DNA of 6,808 nucleotides from Cuniculiplasma sp052315315 (GCA_052315315.1 JBLSDE010000045.1:1-6808), one strand, 5' to 3'; numbered from the stretch's first letter, positions 1 through 6,451 are shown. The notes: generated by a model not told the origin, from the sequence alone. Program-made: numbers and translations.

Positions 1-25
1 ATATCTTTTTATCAAACTCTTCCAT
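1..25 (-). CDS. transposase N-terminus, partial (IS256-like)
   Basis: Only the first 8 codons are in the window: ATG at 25-23, then EEFDKKI, running off the left edge. The start is chosen because a strong AGGAGG (35-40) lies 9 nt upstream and an in-frame TGA sits 6 nt upstream of the ATG, so no earlier start exists in this frame. The other nearby ATG (30-28) is in a different frame that stops after six codons and is only 4 nt from the Shine-Dalgarno. The product would be a DDE transposase acting on the element's ends. The family call rests on the terminal repeat at 116-139 and on the C-terminal fragment of a related element at the other edge, not on these residues. Confidence 0.55.
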
Positions 26-32
26 TATTCAT

Positions 33-60
33 TGCCTCCTTTGGTTGTTCTTAGGAGGCA
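33..60 (-). promoter_or_regulatory. hairpin sequestering the transposase RBS
   Basis: A perfect 8-bp inverted repeat, TGCCTCCT at 33-40 and AGGAGGCA at 53-60, is separated by a 12-nt loop. On the minus-strand transcript the 3' arm (40-33) contains the AGGAGG Shine-Dalgarno (35-40), 9 nt before the transposase ATG, so folding would hide the ribosome binding site. Similar hairpins in the IS10 and IS50 transposase leaders block translation of read-through transcripts. The repeat is directly visible; the regulatory role is inferred. Confidence 0.55.
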
Positions 61-63
61 TCC

Positions 64-71
64 TTTTATGT
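64..71 (-). promoter_or_regulatory. possible TATA-like box for transposase
   Basis: The minus strand reads ACATAAAA here. Adding the usual archaeal 25-27 bp puts transcription start near 41-42, at the 3' end of the hairpin loop, so the element's own transcript would lack the upstream arm (53-60). The box is weak, and AT-rich sequence gives such matches by chance. Confidence 0.25.
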
Positions 72-115
72 TTCATGAAATTTATCCATTGTTGATGGAG
101 TCATTTCATTTGTTC

Positions 116-139
116 TTACACAAAATTCGGGATACTATC
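116..139. repeat. IS terminal inverted repeat (transposase 5' side)
   Basis: The plus strand reads TTACACAAAATTCGGGATAC then TATC; the outer edge is at 139. It pairs with 6670-6693 as an imperfect inverted repeat, differing at 5 of 24 positions, two of which are the end bases. The core shared by both is ACACAA(A/C)ATT(C/T)GGGA(T/C)ACTAT. Confidence 0.65.
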
Positions 140-366
140 AAGGATAGGTATTGGATGGTAGTATTACATTTCTCGGATAACTTACAATTATATCTATTAT
201 GGAACTTTCATTGTAAAAGAGATCAATGTTTATAACAAAATGGCAAGTTGCATTGGGCAATAAACTAAATTCGTCCGTAAAAAAATGAAACTTTTAAATG
301 TTAATTGATTTCAAACGAGAGGAAAATGGAAAATCACAAGAATATTTATTCATTTTTATGAAAATA
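140..366. other. gene-poor stretch next to the IS end
   Basis: These 227 bp between the IS end and the epimerase-like gene hold no convincing gene. A plus-strand frame open from 32 to 235 runs through the IS terminus and resembles no protein I know. A minus-strand frame without an ATG is open from 293 to a TGA at 140-138 that is created at the IS junction, so a gene remnant broken by the insertion is possible but weakly supported. The 3' end of the epimerase transcript should also lie here; I see no clear terminator. Confidence 0.4.
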
Positions 367-1284
367 TCATTTTCCAAATATCTGTTTAAGAGCTTCGCTT
401 ATTTTATCATACTTTATCTTATAGCCAAGCTCATCCATTCTTTCGCTTTTGATAAGCTGACTCCTGAGAACAAGATCAGAGGCTTTTCCAAACATAGAGC
501 GAATGATCACCTTTGGTATAGGTAAACGGGAACTCTTTCCCATGGCAATTCCTATTTGATTGGAAAATTCCTTTGAGGTGACGGTACCTCCAACGCTGTT
601 AATTGGACCGTGGAATTTATCATTTTGTATTGCCTGAATTATAATACCAGTTTCATCATCTATATGCACCCATGGGAATATTTGATTTCCAGGAGAAACA
701 TATCCTCCCAGACCCTTTCTGAAGTATGGTTCAAGTGCTTTTAGAGCCCCCTCTCCTCTCATTAAAACAAGAGTTGTTCTAATCAAAACAGTTCTTACAC
801 CAGACTTCTCTGCTTCCAGTGCCGCTTTCTCCCAATCAGATACAAGTTTTCCCCAGTAATCTCCCCCAGCTGGTGAACTTTCCACTGCTGCCTTATTCTC
901 GTCATATCCATAAAAACCGGCTGCAGAGGCATTAATAAGAACCTGAGGTTTTTCCTGGCAGTTCCTTATGGCCTCCACAACATACCTGGTTCCTTCTATT
1001 CTGCTTGAGAAAATCTCCTTCTCGTAATTACCTCTCCATTTTGTGAGAAGAGGCGCTCCTGTCATGTTTATAACTGCACGGCCCCCCTCAATCAGGGAAG
1101 ATAGTTCATCAGGTCTGTTTATATCCCATTTGATGCATTCCACCAGTCCCTTTACCTTGGATTTAGCCTCATCAGGGTTTCGTGCCACTCCATAAACTTC
1201 ATAGCCTTCGTCAATGAGCCTTTTAGCCAGATTTGATCCTATTGCCCCCGTTACTCCTGCCACTATAACTTTTTTGGAATCCAT
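367..1284 (-). CDS. TIGR01777-type epimerase-like NAD(P)-binding protein
   Basis: This is a 305-residue cytosolic protein of the extended short-chain dehydrogenase/epimerase group, close to the usual length of the TIGR01777 (YfcH/SulA-like) family. The N-terminal Rossmann motif GVTGAIG is at residues 10-16. Family blocks follow in order: VINMTGAPL (71-79), SSRIEGTR (93-100), NASAAGFYG (118-126), WEKAALEAEKSGVRTVLIR (151-169) and FPWVHIDD (203-210). A DUF1731-like C-terminus has SQLIKSERMDELGY (275-288). The classical YxxxK pair is not evident; Y143 and K146 are three apart, and Y125 is the other tyrosine candidate. The reaction and substrate are unknown for most of the family. The ATG at 1284 has no Shine-Dalgarno, but a TATA-like box lies 29 bp upstream, so the mRNA is probably leaderless. 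It lies downstream of the ABC operon on the same strand but appears to have its own promoter. Confidence 0.9.
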   Translation of the reverse strand: MDSKKVIVAGVTGAIGSNLAKRLIDEGYEVYGVARNPDEAKSKVKGLVECIKWDINRPDELSSLIEGGRAVINMTGAPLLTKWRGNYEKEIFSSRIEGTRYVVEAIRNCQEKPQVLINASAAGFYGYDENKAAVESSPAGGDYWGKLVSDWEKAALEAEKSGVRTVLIRTTLVLMRGEGALKALEPYFRKGLGGYVSPGNQIFPWVHIDDETGIIIQAIQNDKFHGPINSVGGTVTSKEFSNQIGIAMGKSSRLPIPKVIIRSMFGKASDLVLRSQLIKSERMDELGYKIKYDKISEALKQIFGK

Positions 1285-1308
1285 AAAGTAATATGAAATA
1301 GAGGCTTA

Positions 1309-1317
1309 TTATATTTT
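1309..1317 (-). promoter_or_regulatory. TATA-like box of the epimerase-like gene
   Basis: The minus strand reads AAAATATAA, centred 29 bp before the ATG at 1284. Transcription would start at or a few bases before the start codon, which agrees with the absence of a Shine-Dalgarno (leaderless mRNA). Confidence 0.5.
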
Positions 1318-1343
1318 ATTAAAAATTTTATGTCAAATTTCTG

Positions 1344-1362
1344 TTAAAAAATAAAAATAGAT
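1344..1362 (-). terminator. T-rich terminator of the ABC operon
   Basis: The minus strand reads ATCTATTTTTATTTTTTAA, about 43-61 nt past the stop of the downstream ABC gene. Two uninterrupted T runs without a stem are the usual form of archaeal terminators. It sits just upstream of the promoter of the epimerase-like gene, in keeping with a separate transcription unit there. Confidence 0.4.
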
Positions 1363-1404
1363 GGTAAACAGTATTAAGGGAAAAATGACTTCCGTATTGT
1401 CATA

Positions 1405-3180
1405 TCAGGAATCACTCTTTCCGTAAAGAATGTTGTACATGTTATAAAAGAGCCCTTTTTTATCCATAAGTTGTTTGAAAGTACCGTTTTCCACTATTCT
1501 CCCTCCATCTACCACCACTATCTTATTTACCAGGGATATCATAGAAAACCTATGTGTTATAAGGATAAGTGTTCTGTTCTTTGCAAACTTTTCAAGACTC
1601 AAGAATATGTCTCTCTCGGAAAAAGGATCGATGTTTGAAGTCGGCTCATCCATTATTATTATGTCAGGTTCTCTTATGAGAGCACGCAATATTGCAATTG
1701 CCTGTTTCTGTCCTTCTGAAAGATTTCTCCCCAGCTCTCCAACATCCGTGTTCATACCATCAGGAAGCCTTGCGAAGATTCTGGCCAGCCCAAATTCCTT
1801 GGCTCTTTCTCCTATCTCTTCATCAGTTGCATCCTTTTTAGCAATTCTCACGTTTTCATAAATTGAACCTCTAAACAGGAATGGTTCCTGAAGCACTGGA
1901 ACTATTATATCTCTGTATGATTTTGTTTTAATCAATTTTGTATTAACAAGATCAAGATCAATTTCACCATCCTTTGGAAGATATAACTTTAAAATAAGAT
2001 TTGATAGTGTTGTTTTTCCTGCTCCAGTGTGTCCAACTATGCCTATCTTATCTCCTTTCTTAATCTCCATGTTTATTTCTTTGAGCGTGTCACCCATTCC
2101 ATAACTGAAATCGACGTCATTGAGTGAAAGATCACTGTTAAAATCTCTCTTTTCCCTTGAACCTTCTGGAACCTCCTCCTTCTCACTGTCTATGATTCCA
2201 TAAATTCTTCCTGCTCCCACAATAGAGGACTGATATGCGTTATATAACTGAGAGAGTTGAATTACGGGATCAAAGAACTCCTGAACATAGAATATGAATG
2301 CAACGAGTATTCCTATGGATATGAGATTGGCCTGAAGTTGTACAGCACCTGCGTATATGACAATAACGATTCCAAGGAATTCAATTACCCTTACGACAGC
2401 ACCATAAAAAGATGAAAGTCTGGATGCCTTTATATTGGCCCTAAGATTTTCCTCGTTTAATGTGTCAAATCTCTCCTCTACATATTCCTCAACGTTAAAT
2501 GCCTTAATGCTCCTTATTGAACTTATATTTTCAGCCAAATTTCCAGTGATTGCAGCTATTGTTTTTCGAGTTTTTAAATAATTTTCCCTTACCTTACCCT
2601 GAAGGGATATGGTAAAAAGAGAAAGAAATGGCAAAACAATAAGGGCATAAAGAGTCAGATTGAAATCAAGATAGAGCATTATTCCTATTGACAGTATAAC
2701 AGTGGTGAAACCTGATACTACTTGAGGAATCTGAAATGTGAGAAAGTCCCCTATTGTTTCACCATCATTTGTTATTCTGCTTATTAAAAACCCGGATTTT
2801 ACCACACTAAAAAATGAAACAGGTACTTTGTGAATGCTTCTGAATGCGCTATCTCTCATATTTTTAACAGTCTTTTGTGATACCTCTGTTGAACTTATGG
2901 CCCTGAACCTGTTAGAGAGGAATTGAATTAATCCAAGGCCGATGAATACCAGAGAGAACAAGACGACTCCGGAAACGCTTCTTTCACTAACGCTATTTAC
3001 AGCCTCTCCAATAGTTAAGGGTATAAAAGTTCCGGCTACAGCTGTGGTTATGACAGAAATGACAAGTATGGCCAAGCCCCTTCTGTTTCTGGCGATATCT
3101 TTCATCATTCGGAAGAGGGCCTTTCTCCCCTTTAGAGTCCGGATTACCCGCTCCTCTGCATTTTCATAACTCTCTGTCAC
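1405..3180 (-). CDS. ABC exporter half-transporter, catalytic-site subunit
   Basis: This 591-residue protein fuses an N-terminal six-helix membrane domain (helices near 36-57, 71-88, 156-172, 175-192, 263-281, 285-301) to a C-terminal ATPase domain, as in B-type multidrug/lipid exporters. Visible motifs are A-loop Y360, Walker A GHTGAGKTT (383-391), Q-loop Q431, signature LSEGQ (487-491), Walker B with catalytic glutamate IIIMDE (507-512), D-loop SNID (515-518) and H-loop H543. The signature deviates from LSGGQ (second position Gly to Glu) while Walker A, Walker B and H-loop are intact. The start is GTG at 3180, sharing a GTGA overlap with the stop of the upstream partner and preceded by GGTGAT with a 5-nt spacer. 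It most likely pairs with that partner as a heterodimer in the cytoplasmic membrane; the substrate is unknown (drugs, lipids or peptides are possible). Confidence 0.93.
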   Translation of the reverse strand: MTESYENAEERVIRTLKGRKALFRMMKDIARNRRGLAILVISVITTAVAGTFIPLTIGEAVNSVSERSVSGVVLFSLVFIGLGLIQFLSNRFRAISSTEVSQKTVKNMRDSAFRSIHKVPVSFFSVVKSGFLISRITNDGETIGDFLTFQIPQVVSGFTTVILSIGIMLYLDFNLTLYALIVLPFLSLFTISLQGKVRENYLKTRKTIAAITGNLAENISSIRSIKAFNVEEYVEERFDTLNEENLRANIKASRLSSFYGAVVRVIEFLGIVIVIYAGAVQLQANLISIGILVAFIFYVQEFFDPVIQLSQLYNAYQSSIVGAGRIYGIIDSEKEEVPEGSREKRDFNSDLSLNDVDFSYGMGDTLKEINMEIKKGDKIGIVGHTGAGKTTLSNLILKLYLPKDGEIDLDLVNTKLIKTKSYRDIIVPVLQEPFLFRGSIYENVRIAKKDATDEEIGERAKEFGLARIFARLPDGMNTDVGELGRNLSEGQKQAIAILRALIREPDIIIMDEPTSNIDPFSERDIFLSLEKFAKNRTLILITHRFSMISLVNKIVVVDGGRIVENGTFKQLMDKKGLFYNMYNILYGKSDS

Positions 3181-4901
3181 TGGGAATCACCATAACCAAA
3201 AATATCAAGACTCTCCATATCCTCAAGGATTTCTGCCCTGCCATCCTTTATTATATAGGTTTCCTTTGAATATTTCATTGCAGAATATCTTAGTGAAACA
3301 AGTATTACTGTGATTCCCTTAACATTTTTCACTATTTCCGAGAATATTTTAAGTTCTGTCTCAGGATCAACGCTGGAAGTGACATCGTCTAAAATCAATA
3401 TGGACGGCTTTGTTACTATAGCTCTTGCAATGGCCATTCTTTGCCTCTGGCCTCCAGAAAGGGTCAGACCTCTTTCACCAATCAGTGTGTCATATCCATC
3501 CTGAAGTGAATCGATAAAGTCGTCAATTTTGGCTATTTTTGCTGCCCTGACAACGTCTTCGTGCTTTATTCCGCTGCGTCCGAATATTATGTTTTCCTCA
3601 ATTGTCCCTGAAAGAAGATTTATCTCCTGCGGGACAATAGATACATTTTTTCTTAGTGTTCCAAGGGGAATTTCCTTAACGTCTATGCCACCAATAAGCA
3701 CCTCTCCCTCTTTGGGTTCTTCAAGTCTCGGTATTAAATTTACTATACTACTCTTTCCACAGCCCGTTTCTCCTGTAATACATATAAAGCCACCCTTTGG
3801 AATTTTCATATTTAGATTCCGTATTATCTCACGCTTTCCCTTAACAATTCTTATGTTGCGAAGCTCAACGTCATTATCCTCTGGGAAATGGCCGTCTGAA
3901 TCCAGATTTTCGTCCATATCCTCCTTTAAAACTTCGTTTATTCTTCCAATTCCTGCCCTTGCATTTTCCGACCATACAATCAATCTGCCCAGAAAACTCA
4001 CAGGCATTGTGACGAGGTTAAATATATTTACAGCGGCGACTAGATTTCCAACCTGTGTTTTAGCAATTATGGATGTGTAGCCTCCGTATAAAATAACCCC
4101 CATAGCCGCCAGGCTTATTATGAACGGCATCAGATTGTTATAAAAACCCCTTAAGTGAGCTATATCCATATATTGTTCATAATAGGCCTCGGTTATGTTT
4201 TCAAATTTTTCTATTTGATTATCTTCCAGGGAGTATGTTCTTACTGTTCTCTGGCCATTTATATCCTCCTGAAGCCTTTCAGTCATTTCTCCATATTGCT
4301 TTCTTATGGTCATCCAGTGTTTTCTCTGCTTTCTCTGAAATATAATCCCTATATACACAAGAACAGGAACTGTTAATAGGAAAAATAATGAGTAAACAGG
4401 ATTCAGGAAAAAAAGATACACAATTGCAAAAATGATTATCATTACTGTAGGTATGAGCTGAGAAAGCGTATTCATGAGAAAATTTCTTGTGGCATCTACA
4501 TCCATCGTGGTTCTCGATAATAGATCTCCAGAAGTGTTACCCTGGAAAAAATTAACTTTTTTCCTTGTTAGACTCCCGACCAATTTTTTTCTCAGATTAT
4601 ATGCATAAATTTGGCTTGAATATTGAGAACCAAAATTGGTTATGAATGTTGATCCGGCTGAAACCACTGCAAGAAGCATTATCAGCTCAATGGCAGGTAA
4701 AATTGATCCAAATGCCTTTGTTTCGAGTGAATCTATGATAAATCCTATAAGTATTGGTACATACAATCTTGTTGCGGTAGAGATCGCTGCTGTAATTATT
4801 AGAACATAGATAATCCAGCGTTTACCCTTCAGGTATTTAAGGGAGAATAATAGAGGTTGCAATACACCTGTTACCTTTTTTAAAAAATTATTATCAGACA
4901 A
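3177..4901 (-). CDS. ABC exporter half-transporter, degenerate-site subunit
   Basis: This 574-residue protein is the first gene of the operon: six membrane helices (near 29-53, 69-88, 148-168, 171-188, 255-277, 287-305) followed by an ATPase domain. Motifs are Walker A GETGCGKSS (377-385), Q-loop Q425, a canonical LSGGQ (481-485), and Walker B LILDD (502-506) in which the catalytic glutamate is replaced by D506. In the H-loop VSLR (535-538) the switch histidine is replaced by L537. The A-loop aromatic also seems absent: the segment around 351-355 reads RIVKG. These are the hallmarks of the non-catalytic subunit of heterodimeric exporters such as TM287/288. The start is TTG at 4901; an in-frame stop at 4916-4914 leaves no ATG or GTG upstream, and there is no Shine-Dalgarno. 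A TATA-like box about 24 bp upstream suggests a leaderless mRNA. The gene ends in a 4-bp overlap with its partner. Confidence 0.92.
   Translation of the reverse strand: MSDNNFLKKVTGVLQPLLFSLKYLKGKRWIIYVLIITAAISTATRLYVPILIGFIIDSLETKAFGSILPAIELIMLLAVVSAGSTFITNFGSQYSSQIYAYNLRKKLVGSLTRKKVNFFQGNTSGDLLSRTTMDVDATRNFLMNTLSQLIPTVMIIIFAIVYLFFLNPVYSLFFLLTVPVLVYIGIIFQRKQRKHWMTIRKQYGEMTERLQEDINGQRTVRTYSLEDNQIEKFENITEAYYEQYMDIAHLRGFYNNLMPFIISLAAMGVILYGGYTSIIAKTQVGNLVAAVNIFNLVTMPVSFLGRLIVWSENARAGIGRINEVLKEDMDENLDSDGHFPEDNDVELRNIRIVKGKREIIRNLNMKIPKGGFICITGETGCGKSSIVNLIPRLEEPKEGEVLIGGIDVKEIPLGTLRKNVSIVPQEINLLSGTIEENIIFGRSGIKHEDVVRAAKIAKIDDFIDSLQDGYDTLIGERGLTLSGGQRQRMAIARAIVTKPSILILDDVTSSVDPETELKIFSEIVKNVKGITVILVSLRYSAMKYSKETYIIKDGRAEILEDMESLDIFGYGDSQ
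3186..3191 (-). promoter_or_regulatory. Shine-Dalgarno of the downstream ABC gene
   Basis: The minus strand reads GGTGAT, 5 nt before the GTG at 3180 and inside the end of the upstream gene. It matches the archaeal 16S rRNA tail (…AUCACCUCC). It supports the GTG start and contrasts with the operon's first gene, which has no such site. Confidence 0.6.
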
Positions 4902-5086
4902 ATTAATAGTTAATTACTTTATTATTTTTAATGTTTACCGGAATTTAATGTAGATTTGGATTACAAATTACCCGATTAACATTATTTTTTTATATTTCTG
5001 TAAGAAAATATTCATAGAGATATAGAATTTATTAATCCTTTATATTGACTAAATATGTATTTATATCATTAGGTCTTTTACGTGCC
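4902..5086. promoter_or_regulatory. divergent promoter region, ABC operon and MFS gene
   Basis: This very AT-rich spacer lies between two divergently transcribed transport units. Toward the ABC operon, the minus strand of 4921-4930 reads TAAAAATAAT, about 24 bp before the TTG start. Toward the MFS gene, the plus strand has TATTTATAT at 5058-5066, about 24-25 bp before the preferred GTG. A further TTATAT at 4990-4995 has no start codon at a suitable distance. I see no convincing dyad operator. Confidence 0.45.
5058..5066 (+). promoter_or_regulatory. TATA-like box of the MFS transporter gene
   Basis: TATTTATAT is centred about 25 bp before the GTG at 5087, the spacing expected for a leaderless archaeal transcript. 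The box lies downstream of the alternative TTG start at 5045, so a transcript from here could not encode the longer N-terminus. Confidence 0.5.
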
Positions 5087-6394
5087 GTGTCGACCTCAAA
5101 TAGTAACATTAATACAACTTTTCAAGTTCTATCTGCTTTCAGCGGATGGCTGATGGATGGTTACGTATCCATAGGATACGTAATTGTTGCTCCCATACTG
5201 GCCAGTATATTTTTCCCTTCTAACTTTTCTGAATCTTTTAGTCTGCTTTTAACGTTCCTGGGCCTGGCTGTTGGTGCAATTGCAAGATTTGTTGGTTCGA
5301 TAGTTCTTGGTAATTTTCTAGGAGACAGACTGGGAAGGAGAAAAATGCTTGTTTATTCCATTATTGGATTCTCAGTATCTTCATTCTTTATAGGTTTTCT
5401 TCCCGTGTATTCTCAAGTGTCATTTCTAGCCCCGGTTTTGCTGTACTTTATTCTATTTGTGGTTGGGCTCTTCGCAGGTGCTGAATACTCAGGAGGAGCG
5501 ACATTATCCATGGAGGCCGTTCCTCCGAAGGCCAGACTCCCAGTTGGAGCCTTTGTCCAGAGTGGTTATGGTGTTGGTTTCTTTATAATGTTACTGGTAT
5601 TGGCCTATTTGAAGACGGTTTTCGGACTATCTGAATATGATAATTTGGTATGGAGGGTTATGTTCTTTACCACAATAATTCCAGGAATTATAGCTCTCAT
5701 TATAAGAATGCTCACAAAGGAGACCGAAGTATTTTCCGAAATGAAAAAGGACAATGAATTGGAAAAAATACCAGCAACTGGAATTTTTAAGCAATTGGAT
5801 TCCACAATATCTGCATTTATACTTATAACTGGTCTCCTGCTATTGAATACTGTAACACTTTCCTTCTATCCAACCCTTTTGGGAGATCTGTATACAAGCC
5901 TTGCCAATAATCCGATACTTGATGATTATAATGCTGAAATTAACCTCATTTCACTGGTTGGTGTATGGATTGGTGGTTTGATCGCATATTTCATTTTCAA
6001 AAGAAAACTTACCCTTGGCTTATATTCACTTATCTTCGTTATTCTCCTTTATCCAATGTATGTACTAACAGTATCCGGTAATCTCTTTGACACGCTCCTT
6101 GCCTTTTCAGTGATTGCCTTTTTTGAGGCTGCCATTTTTTCCAGTATTCCTGCCTATCTTGCAGAGATCTTCAGCAAATCACACAGAACAACAGCAATGG
6201 GGACAATTTATAACGGAGCAGCGATCCCGGCAAGTTTTGGAATATCTGCAATATATCTAATAAGCTCATTCCCACATACTTCCCTTACAAATTCATGGTT
6301 TATTATGATGATAGTCGGATCAATATTCCTTATACTTGGAATATTTCTATCAAGAGAAACAGGAATTAAAGGTATTGATCCTATAACAAAATAA
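5087..6394 (+). CDS. MFS transporter, metabolite:H+ symporter-like
   Basis: This 435-residue integral membrane carrier has 12 predicted helices (approximately 13-42, 50-76, 87-107, 112-134, 154-176, 188-209, 239-262, 283-304, 308-327, 333-354, 372-393, 402-422), the standard major facilitator layout. The TM2-TM3 loop carries motif A, GDRLGRRK (79-86, Asp80). GLFAGAEYSGGATLSMEAVP (127-146, Glu133 and Glu143) and PAYLAEIF (355-362) resemble the metabolite:H+ symporter group (ProP, KgtP, ShiA). Asp24 in TM1 is a further buried charge. The substrate cannot be named; an organic acid or similar metabolite is a guess. GTG at 5087 is chosen over the in-frame TTG at 5045 because a TATA-like box at 5058-5066 fits a leaderless start there, and the longer form would add 14 mostly hydrophobic residues ahead of TM1. 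It diverges from the ABC operon. Confidence 0.88.
   Translation: MSTSNSNINTTFQVLSAFSGWLMDGYVSIGYVIVAPILASIFFPSNFSESFSLLLTFLGLAVGAIARFVGSIVLGNFLGDRLGRRKMLVYSIIGFSVSSFFIGFLPVYSQVSFLAPVLLYFILFVVGLFAGAEYSGGATLSMEAVPPKARLPVGAFVQSGYGVGFFIMLLVLAYLKTVFGLSEYDNLVWRVMFFTTIIPGIIALIIRMLTKETEVFSEMKKDNELEKIPATGIFKQLDSTISAFILITGLLLLNTVTLSFYPTLLGDLYTSLANNPILDDYNAEINLISLVGVWIGGLIAYFIFKRKLTLGLYSLIFVILLYPMYVLTVSGNLFDTLLAFSVIAFFEAAIFSSIPAYLAEIFSKSHRTTAMGTIYNGAAIPASFGISAIYLISSFPHTSLTNSWFIMMIVGSIFLILGIFLSRETGIKGIDPITK
5161..5183. repeat. perfect 10-bp inverted repeat in MFS coding region
   Basis: TTACGTATCC (5161-5170) and GGATACGTAA (5174-5183) are exact reverse complements around a 3-base ATA loop. In RNA the stem could extend by three G-U pairs and one A-U pair on each outer flank. 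It encodes YVSIGYV (residues 26-32) in TM1. The Tyr-Val codons TACGTA, self-complementary and used twice, account for part of the symmetry. Confidence 0.7.
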
Positions 6395-6406
6395 CACTAA
6401 AATTTT

Positions 6407-6424
6407 ATCTTTTATTAAAAAGAT
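6407..6424 (+). terminator. possible AT-rich terminator after the MFS gene
   Basis: ATCTTTTATTAAAAAGAT lies 13 nt past the MFS stop and can form a weak 7-bp A/T stem. It is preceded by a TTTT run. This is weak support; AT-rich spacers often give such matches. Confidence 0.25.
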
Positions 6425-6451
6425 TCCTTTCTAAAAATGGGTAGAAAACTG

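Larger units (their letters stand above)
1..139 (-). mobile_element. IS256-like insertion sequence, transposase 5' end
   Basis: This is the outer 139 bp of an insertion sequence that continues beyond the left edge. Its boundary is set by a terminal repeat at 116-139 that matches, in inverted orientation, the repeat at 6670-6693 at the other edge (19 of 24 positions). On the minus strand it reads GATAGTATCCCGAATTTTGT and on into GTAA. The GATAGT(A/G)TC...TTTTGTGTAA layout resembles IS256-family ends as I know them; no database comparison was made. Inside lie a possible TATA-like box (64-71), a hairpin (33-60), a Shine-Dalgarno (35-40) and the transposase start codon (23-25). Confidence 0.65.

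Noticed and set aside
32..235. Plus-strand frame of 67 residues at the left edge
   Set aside because: It runs through the IS terminal repeat and antisense to the transposase leader, has no recognisable domain and no promoter or Shine-Dalgarno in place.
298..525. Plus-strand frame of 75 residues
   Set aside because: Most of it is antisense to the well-supported epimerase-like gene and shows no family resemblance.
3601..3638. 8-bp inverted repeat ATTGTCCC / GGGACAAT with a 22-nt spacer inside the upstream ABC gene
   Set aside because: Arms of this length with a long spacer are expected a few times by chance in a window of this size, and its place within the conserved ATPase domain suggests no role.
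3529..4080. Long plus-strand frame (183 residues) inside the ABC gene
   Set aside because: It is a shadow of the conserved ATPase and membrane-domain frame on the minus strand, with a serine/proline-rich composition typical of antisense translation.
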